Assembly: GCF_026988555.1 (NCBI RefSeq)
Contig: NZ_JALSLB010000015.1
Location: 1 to 64,000, forward strand
DNA from: Thermococcus sp.
GTDB lineage: Archaea > Methanobacteriota_B > Thermococci > Thermococcales > Thermococcaceae
Direction of reading: 5' to 3'
Length of the DNA stretch: 64,000 nucleotides
Position 1 is the stretch's first letter. Each line of letters starts with the position of its first letter. The translations under genes were made by a program, and so were the position numbers. The notes below the pieces were generated by a model. It was not told the origin of the DNA, did no database searches, and was given only the letters and a program-made list of their open reading frames with translations. Positions 1-8,691 of the stretch are shown here, one piece after another.

Positions 1-469
1 CAAGCCGGACTTCGTGGTTCTCGATGAGCCAACATCGGCTCTCGATGTTTCGGTGCAGGCGAACATCCTGAACACCCTCAAGGGACTGCAGAAGGAATAC
101 GGCTTCTCGTACCTCTTCATAAGCCACGACCTCGGCGTCGTCAAGTATATGAGTCACAGAATGGGCGTCATGTACCTGGGTAAGCTTGTTGAAGTCGGGC
201 CGGCCAAGAGGATATTTGAGAACCCGCTTCATCCCTATACCCAGATGCTCCTCTCTGCGATTCCTGTGCCCGATCCGGAGCTGGCCAGGACAAAGAAGAG
301 GATGGAGGTCAAGGGGGAGCCACCAAGTCCGGTAAACCCGCCGAAAGGCTGCCGCTTCCATCCCCGCTGTCCCCTGGCCAAGGCAGGCCTCTGCGACAGG
401 AGGGAGCCACCACTAATCGAGGTTGAGAAGGACCACTACGTCGCGTGCTGGCTGTATGAGAAATCTTAG
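1..469 (+). CDS. Oligopeptide/dipeptide ABC transporter ATP-binding protein, C-terminal part (DppF/OppF type)
   Basis: The gene runs in from before the window, so the N-terminal half with Walker A and the signature motif is missing. What remains starts at [15 protein letters not shown] (Walker B and D-loop), followed by the H-switch ISHDLG and the C-terminal oligopeptide-transport extension with the CRFHPRCP...C cysteine cluster typical of OppD/DppD and OppF/DppF subunits. Proteins of this family energise peptide or oligosaccharide uptake at the inner face of the membrane. The stop is TAG at 467-469. Substrate cannot be told; some Thermococcales Opp-like systems import sugars. Confidence 0.9.
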   Translation, partial: KPDFVVLDEPTSALDVSVQANILNTLKGLQKEYGFSYLFISHDLGVVKYMSHRMGVMYLGKLVEVGPAKRIFENPLHPYTQMLLSAIPVPDPELARTKKRMEVKGEPPSPVNPPKGCRFHPRCPLAKAGLCDRREPPLIEVEKDHYVACWLYEKS

Positions 470-477
470 TCTTTTCC

Positions 478-1083
478 CTATTTTATTCCGAGCGTATCAT
501 GGAGAAGGGCGGAGTAAAACGCCGTCCTGAACCGGGGGTCCTTTTTAAGAAGGTTTGTGTAGACCTGATCCTTTCCGGAGTCCTTCATGACCGTCCCACC
601 CTCCAGCCATAGCCTCATGTAGATCGTACCTTCGGTGACTATCCTGATGTCCCCTAGGTCACTGGAGCCCTTAACCCCGAGTATCCCTTTGAGAAGCGCC
701 AGTCCCAGGGAATTCTCCCTCTCCGTTTCGGCGAGCCTTTCGTCGATGTCGATATGCCTGCTGTGCCCCGTGGGGATGCCTATCATCCTGAGTATGTTCC
801 ACCGCCTTATATGAGAGACTCTTCTCTCCAGAACCTCTTCGGTGGCCCGTTCCAGATTTTCAAACGTGTCCTTCAGCAGCTTCTCCAGGTTCTCCGGAAG
901 AAGCACTGGGAGGGGGTTTTGAGCGGAGTTGAGGAATCTCTCTTTATCAGGGTCCTTTACGAGGACCGCTTTCCTCGGTTCAATCGAGACGAACTCGATA
1001 AAATACGAGTCCATGGCCAACCTTCGTATGCTCTTCCCTTTTTTTATGACCCTGAAGACTGTGAAAGGAACCTCCATAGGCAT
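478..1083 (-). CDS. Conserved hypothetical protein
   Basis: A 201-residue soluble protein with no signal peptide or membrane segment that I can see. I do not recognise a family. The middle (around residues 60-110) is charged and likely helical (LEKLLKDTFENLERATEEV), and the C-terminal third looks mixed alpha/beta. It ends next to the peptide-transporter gene (convergent) and is divergent from the Hel308 gene. The start is uncertain: ATG at 1083 and ATG at 1077 are both possible, and the open frame extends to 1110. The short AT-rich element GGTATTTAACC between the genes (1090-1100) is nearly palindromic and could supply a TATA box in both directions. Confidence 0.6.
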   Translation of the reverse strand: MPMEVPFTVFRVIKKGKSIRRLAMDSYFIEFVSIEPRKAVLVKDPDKERFLNSAQNPLPVLLPENLEKLLKDTFENLERATEEVLERRVSHIRRWNILRMIGIPTGHSRHIDIDERLAETERENSLGLALLKGILGVKGSSDLGDIRIVTEGTIYMRLWLEGGTVMKDSGKDQVYTNLLKKDPRFRTAFYSALLHDTLGIK

Positions 1084-1128
1084 CCCAAAGGTATTTAACC
1101 GTGGCCCCAATAAGTCTTGCGGTGGAAG

Positions 1129-3309
1129 ATGAGGGTCGATGAACTTCCGGTTGATGAGAGGATAAAGAGAATCATCATTGAGAGAGGCATAGGAGAGCTG
1201 TACCCGCCCCAGGCCGAAGCCCTCACCAGTGGAGTGCTGGAGGGACGGAACTTAGTTCTGGCGATCCCAACGGCTAGTGGAAAAACACTGGTCAGCGAGG
1301 TGGTCATGGTAAGCAGGCTCCTTCGGGAGGGTGGCAAGGCGGTCTACCTGGTTCCGCTCAAGGCCCTCGCCGAGGAGAAGTACCGCGAGTTCAAGATTTG
1401 GGAGGCCTTGGGCCTGCGCGTTGCGGCAACCACCGGTGATTACGACTCCAGTGATGAGTGGCTTGGGAATTATGACATCATCGTTGCCACGGCCGAGAAG
1501 TTCGACTCTCTGCTTCGTCATGGAGCCAACTGGGTAAAGGACGTGGGACTGGTCATCGCTGATGAGGTTCACCTCATAGGCTCGTACGACAGGGGGGCAA
1601 CGCTTGAGATGATCCTGAGCCACATGCTGGATCAGGCGCAGATCCTCGCCCTGAGCGCTACAATTGGAAACGCCGAGGAACTGGCGGAATGGCTCAACGC
1701 GGAGCTCGTCGCGAGCGACTGGCGGCCGGTTCAGCTCAGGAAAGGGGTCTTCTCCCACGGACTCCTCACATGGGAGGATGGTAGCACCGAGCGTCATCCC
1801 GAGAACTGGGCATCCTTGGCCACGGGTGCAGTCCAGAAAGAAAAACAGGCTCTGGTGTTTGTGAACACCCGCCGCTCTGCCGAGAGGGAGGCCCTGAGCC
1901 TGAGCGGAAAGATCTCCCGGCTCCTGACGAAACCGGAGAGAAGGACGTTGAACGACCTCGTGGGCTCCATAGAGGATAATCCAACGACTGAGAAACTCAA
2001 GAGGGCCCTTAAGGGGGGCGTTGCATTCCACCACGCGGGTTTGAGCAGGATAGAGAGGACTTTAATCGAAGATGCCTTCCGTGATGGCATCATTAAGGTG
2101 ATAACGGCCACACCGACGCTCAGTGCTGGAATAAATCTCCCAGCGTTCCGTGTTATTATAAGAGACACCAAGCGTTACGCCGGCTTCGGCTGGACTGACA
2201 TTCCCGTTTTGGAGCTTCAGCAGATGATGGGACGTGCCGGGAGACCCAAGTACGATAAGGTGGGCGAGGCCATAATCGTTGCGAGGACTGAGGATCCGAA
2301 GAAGCTGATGGAGAGGTACGTCTTTGGAAAGCCGGAGAAGCTCTTTTCAATGCTGGCCAATGAGCAGGCATTTAGGAGTCAGATCCTGGCGTTGATAACC
2401 AACTTCGGTGTTTCCAGTTTTCAGGAGCTCCTGCACTTCCTGGAGAAGACGTTCTACTTCCACCAGAGGAGTGATACATCATCGCTGGAGTGGAAGGCGA
2501 AGGAGATAGTCTATTTCCTCATCGAAAACGACTTTATCGACATGGGGACCGACGACCGCTTCATGCCCCTGCCCCTTGGAAGGAGAACCTCCCAGCTCTA
2601 CATAGACCCACTGACGGCCAAGAAGTTCCACGACGCTTTTCCAAAGCTCGAGGATAATCCGAACCCCTTCGGAATCTTCCAGCTCATGGCATCGACGCCG
2701 GACATGGCCACGTTGAACGCCCGGAGACGGGAGATGGAGGACTACCTCGACCTGGCATATGAGATGGAGGATAAGCTTTACACGAACATCCCCTACTACG
2801 AAGACTCGCGCTTCCAGGGATTTTTGGGCCAGATAAAAACGGCAAAGGTGCTCCTCGACTGGATAAACGAGGTTCCGGAGACGAGGATATACGAGACCTA
2901 CAACATAGACCCCGGCGACCTACACAGGATCCTCGAACTGGCCGACTGGCTCATGTATTCGCTCATAGAGCTCTACAGGCTCTTCGAGCCAAAGGCAGAG
3001 GTTCTGACCTACCTCCGTGACCTGCACCTCCGCCTGCGCCACGGCGTTCGCGAGGAGCTCCTCGAACTGGTCAGATTGCCTAACATCGGGAGAAGGAGGG
3101 CGAGGGCCCTCTACAACGCCGGATTCCGCACGCAGGATGACGTAATGCGCGCCAAGGTGAGAGATCTTCTGAAGGTGGAGGGCATAGGCATGAAGGTCGT
3201 TGAGGGCCTCTTCAACCACTTCGGCGTCGAGATGCCGGGGGTGAAAGGGAGGCGAAAGAACGGGAATAAAAGAACCAGGAAAGGCACCCTCGACGATTTT
3301 TTGAAGTGA
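1129..3309 (+). CDS. hel308: Hel308 family ATP-dependent DNA helicase
   Basis: A 726-residue superfamily 2 helicase, the usual length for archaeal Hel308, which unwinds lagging-strand and fork structures during repair of stalled forks. Visible motifs: Q motif YPPQAEAL (Q28), Walker A PTASGKT (47-53), DEVH box (IADEVHLIG), motif III LSATIGN, the FVNTRRSAE and TPTLSAGINLP segments, and motif VI QMMGRAGRP. The C-terminus carries the ratchet helices and a helix-hairpin-helix (LPNIGRRRARAL) and ends with a basic tail and DDFLK, which resembles a PCNA-interacting peptide. The ATG at 1129 is chosen because GGTGG precedes it; a TTG at 1117 would only add four residues. Confidence 0.95.
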   Translation: MRVDELPVDERIKRIIIERGIGELYPPQAEALTSGVLEGRNLVLAIPTASGKTLVSEVVMVSRLLREGGKAVYLVPLKALAEEKYREFKIWEALGLRVAATTGDYDSSDEWLGNYDIIVATAEKFDSLLRHGANWVKDVGLVIADEVHLIGSYDRGATLEMILSHMLDQAQILALSATIGNAEELAEWLNAELVASDWRPVQLRKGVFSHGLLTWEDGSTERHPENWASLATGAVQKEKQALVFVNTRRSAEREALSLSGKISRLLTKPERRTLNDLVGSIEDNPTTEKLKRALKGGVAFHHAGLSRIERTLIEDAFRDGIIKVITATPTLSAGINLPAFRVIIRDTKRYAGFGWTDIPVLELQQMMGRAGRPKYDKVGEAIIVARTEDPKKLMERYVFGKPEKLFSMLANEQAFRSQILALITNFGVSSFQELLHFLEKTFYFHQRSDTSSLEWKAKEIVYFLIENDFIDMGTDDRFMPLPLGRRTSQLYIDPLTAKKFHDAFPKLEDNPNPFGIFQLMASTPDMATLNARRREMEDYLDLAYEMEDKLYTNIPYYEDSRFQGFLGQIKTAKVLLDWINEVPETRIYETYNIDPGDLHRILELADWLMYSLIELYRLFEPKAEVLTYLRDLHLRLRHGVREELLELVRLPNIGRRRARALYNAGFRTQDDVMRAKVRDLLKVEGIGMKVVEGLFNHFGVEMPGVKGRRKNGNKRTRKGTLDDFLK

Positions 3310-3352
3310 GTTAAGCTTTTAAACCCCCTCTTTTTACTCTGGCGTGGGCACT

Positions 3353-3910
3353 ATGATAGTCATCGTAACCGGGATGCCAGGATCCGGAAAGAGCAAGATC
3401 GTGAAGGAGTTTGAGAGTAGGGGATTTCCGAGCGTTTCTATGGGAGATATTGTGAGGGAGGAGACCGTAAAGCGGGGTCTCGAGCTCACCAAAGAGAACG
3501 TCGCCAAAGTCAGCATAAGGCTTCGGCAGGAGCTCGGCCAGAACGCGGTTGCGAAACTCGCGGTTGAGAAGGTTCGGGAGTTGCTGAGGGAAACAGACGT
3601 GGTGGTAATCGACGGCGTCCGCTCTCTGGACGAAGTGGGGACGTTTAGGAGCGCTTTTCCGGGGGAGAGGATAGTGACCATCGCCGTACACACCCCTCCG
3701 AGACAGCGTTTTGAACGGCTCAGGGCCAGGGGCAGGCACGATGACCCAAGGAGCTGGGAGGACTTTGAGGAGAGGGACTGGAAGGAGCTGAAGTTTGGCA
3801 TAGGCAACGTCATGGCTATGGCCGACTACATGCTGGTGAACGACGGCCCCCACGAGGATTACATCAGGCGCGTCAAGGAGCTCGTGAGGACCATCCTATC
3901 CGAGCATTGA
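3353..3910 (+). CDS. UPF0200 family P-loop nucleotide kinase-like protein
   Basis: A 185-residue P-loop protein with Walker A GMPGSGKS at the N-terminus and the adenylate-kinase-like core of the archaeal UPF0200/COG0237-like family. The run VVVIDGVRSLDE looks like the Walker B strand, and the RARGRHDDPRSWEDF segment supplies the arginine-rich lid. Family members are often labelled dephospho-CoA kinase-like, but the archaeal dephospho-CoA kinase shown in Thermococcus belongs to a different family, so the substrate is open. The ATG at 3353 is preferred; an in-frame GTG lies 9 bp upstream. Its 3' end overlaps the convergent ZIP gene by 15 bp. Confidence 0.8.
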   Translation: MIVIVTGMPGSGKSKIVKEFESRGFPSVSMGDIVREETVKRGLELTKENVAKVSIRLRQELGQNAVAKLAVEKVRELLRETDVVVIDGVRSLDEVGTFRSAFPGERIVTIAVHTPPRQRFERLRARGRHDDPRSWEDFEERDWKELKFGIGNVMAMADYMLVNDGPHEDYIRRVKELVRTILSEH

Positions 3911-4705
3911 ATCTAGGAAGAGCATGACGTAGAAACCCGCGAAGAAGCCCAGGGTGACGAGCGTCTCGTTCTTCTCCATCCTGTATATCTCTGGGATCAT
4001 CTCCTTAACCGTGACGTAGAGCATCGCGCCCCCAGCCATTCCAAGTCCGTAGGGGAGAAGCCAGCTGAAGAGGGTGAAGAAGTAAGCCCCGACAAGGACC
4101 ATCGCCATCTCCGCCAGACCGCTCAGGACGCCCATGAGTATCGGCTGGAGCCTCTTCCCCTGCAGCGTTGCGAGGGGGAGGGAGACAACGGTTCCCTCGG
4201 GGAAGTCCTGTATGCCTATGGCTATGGTTGTCACGAGGCCGACCTCTAGGCTGTAGACTAGTGATGTTCCGACGGCCAGGCCTTCGGGCAGGTTGTGGAT
4301 TATCACAGCTATCACCAGCAGCCACACCTTTCTCAGACGCTCTTTCATGGATCTAGGCCCCTCGTACCCCCTGGCCAGGTGTTCGTGGGGGAGGAGGCGG
4401 TCTATTGCGTAGATAATCAGAACACCCAGTGTTATGCCTATTCCTGCTGGAATAAACGAACCTGTACTCCCTATCGCGGGGAGGATCAGTGACGTGAACG
4501 CCGCGACTATCATAACCCCTGCGGCAAAGCTGAGGGAGAAGTCTACCCCTTCCTCCGGCAAACGTTTGGCGAATATCGCCACCATTGCCCCTAGAGATGT
4601 CATTATGGCCACGAATAAGCCCGCATAGAAGGCCACCCACATGATTTCACCGTTTGAAACCCTCAGTATCCAGCCGGCGAGGTTCGTGATGAAGTTCTCT
4701 AACAC
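3896..4705 (-). CDS. ZIP family divalent metal transporter
   Basis: A 269-residue integral membrane protein with about eight hydrophobic segments. It has both signature metal-site motifs of ZIP transporters of the ZupT type: HNLPEG in transmembrane segment 4 and QDFPEG in segment 5. Such proteins bring Zn, Fe or Mn into the cytoplasm. Translation seems to begin at GTG (4703-4705). The putative TATA (CAAAATAG read on this strand, near 4724-4731) is so close that the message would be nearly leaderless. A DtxR-like palindrome sits between TATA and start (see 4707-4722), suggesting metal-dependent repression. The metal cannot be decided from sequence. Confidence 0.92.
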   Translation of the reverse strand: MLENFITNLAGWILRVSNGEIMWVAFYAGLFVAIMTSLGAMVAIFAKRLPEEGVDFSLSFAAGVMIVAAFTSLILPAIGSTGSFIPAGIGITLGVLIIYAIDRLLPHEHLARGYEGPRSMKERLRKVWLLVIAVIIHNLPEGLAVGTSLVYSLEVGLVTTIAIGIQDFPEGTVVSLPLATLQGKRLQPILMGVLSGLAEMAMVLVGAYFFTLFSWLLPYGLGMAGGAMLYVTVKEMIPEIYRMEKNETLVTLGFFAGFYVMLFLDSMLG

Positions 4706-4706
4706 T

Positions 4707-4722
4707 GTTAGGACACCCTAAC
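4707..4722. promoter_or_regulatory. DtxR-like operator in front of the ZIP transporter
   Basis: GTTAGG-ACAC-CCTAAC is a perfect 6-4-6 inverted repeat between the weak TATA and the GTG start of the ZIP gene. The TTAGG...CCTAA core is the pattern bound by DtxR/IdeR/MDR1-type metal-dependent repressors. Its position would block transcription start of the ZIP gene without covering the TATA box (GTTTATAAGG, about 4738-4747) of the divergent gene. Confidence 0.6.
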
Positions 4723-4777
4723 TATTTTGGTGGTTGGGTTTATAAGGCTTCTTCCGAGCATTACCCCGGTGGTGAGA

Positions 4778-5191
4778 ATGGAGCTGTTTGAGGAAGTTGA
4801 AGTTGAGACCCATGTTTGCCCTACGGAGGACTTGGAAAAGGTGAAGACTGCGATGCTCAACCTCATTCCCGGGCTTGAGTTTGAGGTGTTCGAAAAGGAG
4901 GAGTACACCATCCTCACCGGGAAGACGACGAGTAGAAAAGCCCTCCAGAGGCTTTACGAACTCTTCCGCGGTCAGGCGATACTTGACACGGCGCGCTCAT
5001 TCTTGGAGGATGGTTACTTCGGTGAGGAAATAATTCTGAGGGTTAACAAGCAGGCCGCCTACGCCGGATCCGTTAACTTCAACGAGGAAAGTCCCCTTGG
5101 CCCGATAACAATAATCATAAGAACCAAGGATCCACAGGGACTCATGAAGTGGCTCGCACCGAGGACGAGGGATGGAATTCCGGTGGAATAA
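4778..5191 (+). CDS. UPF0201 family RNA-binding-like protein
   Basis: A 137-residue protein of the archaeal UPF0201 (COG1325, DUF54) family, known structurally as a small alpha/beta fold resembling RNA-binding domains; its function is not established. Typical features are the N-terminal [17 protein letters not shown] strand-turn and the [11 protein letters not shown] segment near the end. The start is the ATG at 4778, preceded by GGTGGTGAG; the open frame extends 51 bp upstream but lacks a binding site there. The TATA-like GTTTATAAGG at about 4738-4747 fits a transcript starting near 4770. Confidence 0.8.
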   Translation: MELFEEVEVETHVCPTEDLEKVKTAMLNLIPGLEFEVFEKEEYTILTGKTTSRKALQRLYELFRGQAILDTARSFLEDGYFGEEIILRVNKQAAYAGSVNFNEESPLGPITIIIRTKDPQGLMKWLAPRTRDGIPVE

Positions 5192-5203
5192 AAAGAGAAA
5201 TGC

Positions 5204-6484
5204 TCAGTCTCTCCTTCTCCTCTTTTTACCCCAGGATATCTTTGCCGTCAGCACTTTTTCGCTGGAAAATATCCTTGCCGCGAAGTAGAGGGTTACTAGG
5301 GACAGGGCGCTTAGGTATGCGATGCTGAGTGTCATGGGACCATAGCTCCCGGAGAGGGCGTACCTGTAGGCCAGTATTGGGTGGGTAAACGGATCCGCTA
5401 GGAGACCGTAGTGCGCCAGGGCTGGTAGCTCATTGATGTCTGTGAACATCAGGATAAATGCCGGGAACGCGAGCGGCAGTATGACCGAGCTCACGACCGT
5501 ATTTGCGCTCTGGACATCCTCCGCAAACACCGCCAGTATCATCGCGAGGCTCAGTGCAAAGACTATCGTCAGGAACACCACGAGTGCAAAGAGCAGCATT
5601 CCCATCGGGGTGACACCCAGGCCAAGCTCCTTCAGGGTCACTCCCGTCTCCGTTGTGAATGAGCCGAGGTAGCTTTTAAGACCTATCATGTAAGCCAGAG
5701 CGGCTATCAGGCCCATGATCGCGGTTCCGCTGATTTTTGAGGCCACTATGGTCGTCCTCTTAACTGGAAGGGTCAGGAGGGTTTCAAGGGTCTTGTTCTC
5801 CTTCTCGCTTGCTATGGCTCCTGCCGCCATCTGGGCGGTTATCGTCACCATCAGAAAGACTATGAGGGGAAGGCTGATCGCCTGCGATGTGAGGACGCCC
5901 GAGACGAGCGACGGTGGGGCGTTCACTATATGGTGATTTATGAAGGATCTGCTCTCCGCCCTAACCGGGTGAAGGAGGGCCTCTGGTTGACCGACGTTCA
6001 GGTTTTTGAGCTTCAGCTTTGCTATCTCCTCCGATAGGACGTTTATGACTGCATTTATCCTGGATTCACTGACGCTTTCCCTGACCCCCGTTCCTACGGA
6101 GTGGAAGATTCCGTAGACTTCCACAGTAGCGATCCTGTTGTCCTCGATGCTGACGCTGAAGTTGCGTGGTATGACGACGAGGACGTTCTGTTTTTCCTGG
6201 TAGGCTCGGTTCAGCGCCCCCTGAAGTGAGCTCGCGTTTATCTGTGTGACCGTCACGTTTGGGGCTGCGGTTAGGGCGTTAACCAGCACCCTCCCGTACG
6301 GGCCGTCGTCGAGGCTGACTATGACGACGTGGGTCTCCCCCTGGGCCGTTTCCATTCCGACCTGCATCACCTTTCCCATGGCGGGATATATTATCAGTGG
6401 TACTATTATAAGGCCGAAGAGCAGTTTCTTGTCCCTTATGAGGCTCAGTATCTCCTTCCTCGCAAGCACCCAGAAATCGCTCAT
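5204..6484 (-). CDS. ABC-2 type transporter permease (NatB-like)
   Basis: A 426-residue membrane subunit: one N-terminal segment (about 20-40), a large external domain of roughly 160 residues, then five to six C-terminal membrane segments including the ASEKENKTLETLLTLPVKR coupling region that marks NatB/ABC-2 exporters. It ends in a very basic KKRRRRD tail. The gene overlaps the upstream ATPase gene by 4 bp (ATGA), so the two are co-translated. It is the last gene of the nine-gene DUF2178 operon. Relatives export Na+, drugs or peptides; nothing here fixes the substrate. Confidence 0.88.
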   Translation of the reverse strand: MSDFWVLARKEILSLIRDKKLLFGLIIVPLIIYPAMGKVMQVGMETAQGETHVVIVSLDDGPYGRVLVNALTAAPNVTVTQINASSLQGALNRAYQEKQNVLVVIPRNFSVSIEDNRIATVEVYGIFHSVGTGVRESVSESRINAVINVLSEEIAKLKLKNLNVGQPEALLHPVRAESRSFINHHIVNAPPSLVSGVLTSQAISLPLIVFLMVTITAQMAAGAIASEKENKTLETLLTLPVKRTTIVASKISGTAIMGLIAALAYMIGLKSYLGSFTTETGVTLKELGLGVTPMGMLLFALVVFLTIVFALSLAMILAVFAEDVQSANTVVSSVILPLAFPAFILMFTDINELPALAHYGLLADPFTHPILAYRYALSGSYGPMTLSIAYLSALSLVTLYFAARIFSSEKVLTAKISWGKKRRRRD

Positions 6485-7224
6485 GATCCCTCACCATCCA
6501 CCGGTTCAACCGCCCTCATAAAGACCTCCTCGAGGTTCTCGGCACCATAGCGCTCCTTCAGCTCCTCCGGGGTCCCTATCTCGATGATCTTTCCCCTGTT
6601 TATCAGGGCAACGCGGTCACAGAGGAACTCGACCTCAAGCATGTTGTGGCTGGAGACCAGAAAGGTCGTTCCCTCCTCCCTGGCGAAGCGTTTTATTGTC
6701 TTCCTGATCGTGTAAGCGTTGACTATATCCAGCCCGCTCGCCGGTTCGTCGAGTATCGCCAGCCCTGGCATCACCATCAGCGCCCTTGCCAGGAGCAGTT
6801 TTCGGGTCATACCCTTAGAGTAGGTGGCCACTTTGTCGTTCAGTCTGTTTCCCAGGTTGGAAATTTTCTTTCCGAGCTCCACCATTCCTGTCGCCTTTTC
6901 ATCATCTTTGGCGTACAGCCTCGCCATGAGTCGGAGATACTCGATCCCCGTGAGGTTCTTGTAGGCACCGGCCTCCTCCGGAAGGTAGCTTATTAGGGCC
7001 CGCACCTTCTCGGCTTCCCTGACCACATCGTGCCCGAACACCTCGGCCCTTCCCCCGGTCGGCTTCAGCAGAGTTGCCAGTATCTTCAGGGTGGTGCTCT
7101 TGCCCGCCCCGTTCGGCCCGATGAGGCCGAATATCTCACCCTCGTTGATGGAGAAGCTTATCCCCTTGAGGGCCTTCACCTTTCCGTAGTCCTTCTCCAG
7201 GTTCAGAACTTCAACCATGGGCAT
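6481..7224 (-). CDS. ABC transporter ATP-binding protein (NatA-like)
   Basis: A 247-residue ATPase with Walker A GPNGAGKST, Q-loop region, the degenerate signature TYSKGMTRKL, Walker B LAILDEPASGLD and H-switch VSSHNM. It pairs with the ABC-2 permease that follows and overlaps it by 4 bp. The ATG at 7224 is chosen because GGGAGGG lies six bases before it; the open frame runs on to 7281, but that part lies inside the upstream gene. The overlap with the preceding membrane-protein gene implies translational coupling within the operon. Confidence 0.9.
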   Translation of the reverse strand: MPMVEVLNLEKDYGKVKALKGISFSINEGEIFGLIGPNGAGKSTTLKILATLLKPTGGRAEVFGHDVVREAEKVRALISYLPEEAGAYKNLTGIEYLRLMARLYAKDDEKATGMVELGKKISNLGNRLNDKVATYSKGMTRKLLLARALMVMPGLAILDEPASGLDIVNAYTIRKTIKRFAREEGTTFLVSSHNMLEVEFLCDRVALINRGKIIEIGTPEELKERYGAENLEEVFMRAVEPVDGEGS

Positions 7225-7576
7225 GTTTGGCCCTCCCAACTTTGTAGAGTACGAGACCAAGGATTGATAATGTTGCCCCAAAAACGAAGAGGCTCAGGAT
7301 CGATGAATAACCACTTATGATGGCAATGCCAAGGCCGCTCGAAAGGCCCAGCCAGCCGTTTAATTCGTGGTCGTTTTTAAAGCCATGGCCGAGCCCCAGG
7401 AGCAGCGCCCCAACAGCGACCAGCCCGAGCTCAATGATGAAGATGGGCGTGTTTATCCCCGTATAGACCTCTCCACTCGGCACTTTCATGCAGGCCAGCC
7501 GTTCAATGGGCGGCTCTGCTATGCCTAGGCTTATGCCGAGGAGATAAACCATCAGCCCGGCCAATTTCTTACTCAT
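7211..7576 (-). CDS. Small membrane protein of unknown function
   Basis: 121 residues with about four hydrophobic segments (near 6-20, 45-62, 74-90 and 93-110) and short loops. The loop after the first segment carries [12 protein letters not shown] do not recognise a family. The start at 7576 overlaps the stop of the Xre regulator gene (GATGAGTAA), with GGGTGATAGGG just before it; the end overlaps the ATPase gene. Its place between a regulator and an ABC exporter suggests an accessory or sensing role, but that is inference only. Confidence 0.7.
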   Translation of the reverse strand: MSKKLAGLMVYLLGISLGIAEPPIERLACMKVPSGEVYTGINTPIFIIELGLVAVGALLLGLGHGFKNDHELNGWLGLSSGLGIAIISGYSSILSLFVFGATLSILGLVLYKVGRAKHAHG

Positions 7577-7775
7577 CCCTATCACCCTCGTAAAGGAATA
7601 CGTCCTCGATTTTAACGCCGAAAAAGCGCGCTATCCTAAAAGCTAATCTCAGCGATGGGTCGTATTTACCCTTCTCAATCGCTATCACCGTCTGCCTCGT
7701 TACCCCTAGGGCCTTCGCCAGTTCCTCCTGGGTTAAGCCTTTGGCCTCCCTTAGCTCTCGCAGGCGATTTTTCAT
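7569..7775 (-). CDS. Small Xre-family helix-turn-helix regulator
   Basis: A 68-residue protein that is almost only a Cro/C1-type DNA-binding domain: [15 protein letters not shown], then [20 protein letters not shown], typical of the short YvaO/YgzD-type regulators often found with membrane proteins. It lacks any sensor domain, so a signal would have to come from another protein. The start is ATG 7775, with GGGAGGATG nearby that also encodes the end of the preceding DUF2178 gene. It lies sixth in the operon and is the obvious candidate to bind the twin palindromes at 9817-9848. Confidence 0.9.
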   Translation of the reverse strand: MKNRLRELREAKGLTQEELAKALGVTRQTVIAIEKGKYDPSLRLAFRIARFFGVKIEDVFLYEGDRDE

Positions 7776-7779
7776 AGGC

Positions 7780-8079
7780 TCACATCCTCCCGGCATAATA
7801 GGCTCTGAAGATGAGGTTGCCTAGGAATATGGTAGCGAATATCAGGACGGCGAGGTTGGTGCACCGCTCGTCCCTGAGAACCAGCCACGAGTAGTAGAGC
7901 GCCGCCACTGTGACGAGAAGGACGAGCTCCAGGGTTCTCGCCGCTGAGAGTTTGGCTATCTCGAAGGCCCTCTCGTCTGGGGGAAGACCGATATCCCTCA
8001 CTATCGTCCGGGTCATGAAATGGCCCAGGAGTCCGCCTCCAACAATGGCAACCAACGAGACTAAGATGAGTTCGTTCAT
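7780..8079 (-). CDS. DUF2178-type membrane protein, fifth of five tandem paralogues
   Basis: 99 residues, about three to four hydrophobic segments. It shares with the four upstream genes a central [20 protein letters not shown] segment (the DER...I...SA motif) and a C-terminal YYAGRM tail. It is the shortest copy and seems to lack part of the first membrane hairpin. The stop TGA of the upstream paralogue directly abuts its ATG, and the sequence coding for that paralogue's RRRM tail provides its AGGAGG ribosome binding site. Function unknown. Confidence 0.75.
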   Translation of the reverse strand: MNELILVSLVAIVGGGLLGHFMTRTIVRDIGLPPDERAFEIAKLSAARTLELVLLVTVAALYYSWLVLRDERCTNLAVLIFATIFLGNLIFRAYYAGRM

Positions 8080-8691
8080 TCACATCCTCCTCCTGTAGTA
8101 GATCCCAGCCCCGATCATCGAGAGGCTCCAAGTTAACATGAATAAAATGGAGAGCGTTTCAGAGCTCGGGTTCCACAGGTGGAAGAGGCTCACCAACAGA
8201 ACTATTGAGGCAACGAACGTCATGTTCCTGCCGACCATTGCCCAGGACTTGAGCTCTATCAGCTCAACCCTCTCATCCGTGAGGGGTTCCTCTGGAGTTA
8301 ATGTGGCCCTTTTTACCCGGAGGATAAGCGCCCAAGACACCACTACAACCAGGACAAGAAGCGCGCCGGGAGTTCTTTTCAGATACCCCGTCATGATGAA
8401 AGCCCCTATAGCCGAGGTTGTTCCCAGTAGAATTCCCAGGGACAACAGTTGCAGGATCACCTCTCTTTTCTCGACCATCTCTGAGCCGGTAATCGTCAGA
8501 AGTCCCCACCCACCGATGAACGCTATCCCAAAGACGAGGACGCCAACGAGGAGCGGAAACGTCCACTCCGGAGGGTTGGAGCTTACCACCATCGTTCCGC
8601 CACTTGCTTCATAAAGCCAGGCAAGATAAAGGACATACACCAGGGCAAAGACAAGTAGAAGACCGAGCACGTTTCGCTTCCAGCGCTCCAT
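8080..8691 (-). CDS. DUF2178-type membrane protein, enlarged fourth paralogue
   Basis: 203 residues, nearly twice the size of its neighbours. The C-terminal 90 residues contain the shared LTDERVELIELKSWAM segment flanked by membrane helices and end in YYRRRM like the others. The N-terminal 110 residues add about three more hydrophobic segments and look like a separate membrane domain (WGLLTITGSEM between helices). It starts directly after the TGA of the previous gene. I see no catalytic motif. Confidence 0.72.
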   Translation of the reverse strand: MERWKRNVLGLLLVFALVYVLYLAWLYEASGGTMVVSSNPPEWTFPLLVGVLVFGIAFIGGWGLLTITGSEMVEKREVILQLLSLGILLGTTSAIGAFIMTGYLKRTPGALLVLVVVVSWALILRVKRATLTPEEPLTDERVELIELKSWAMVGRNMTFVASIVLLVSLFHLWNPSSETLSILFMLTWSLSMIGAGIYYRRRM

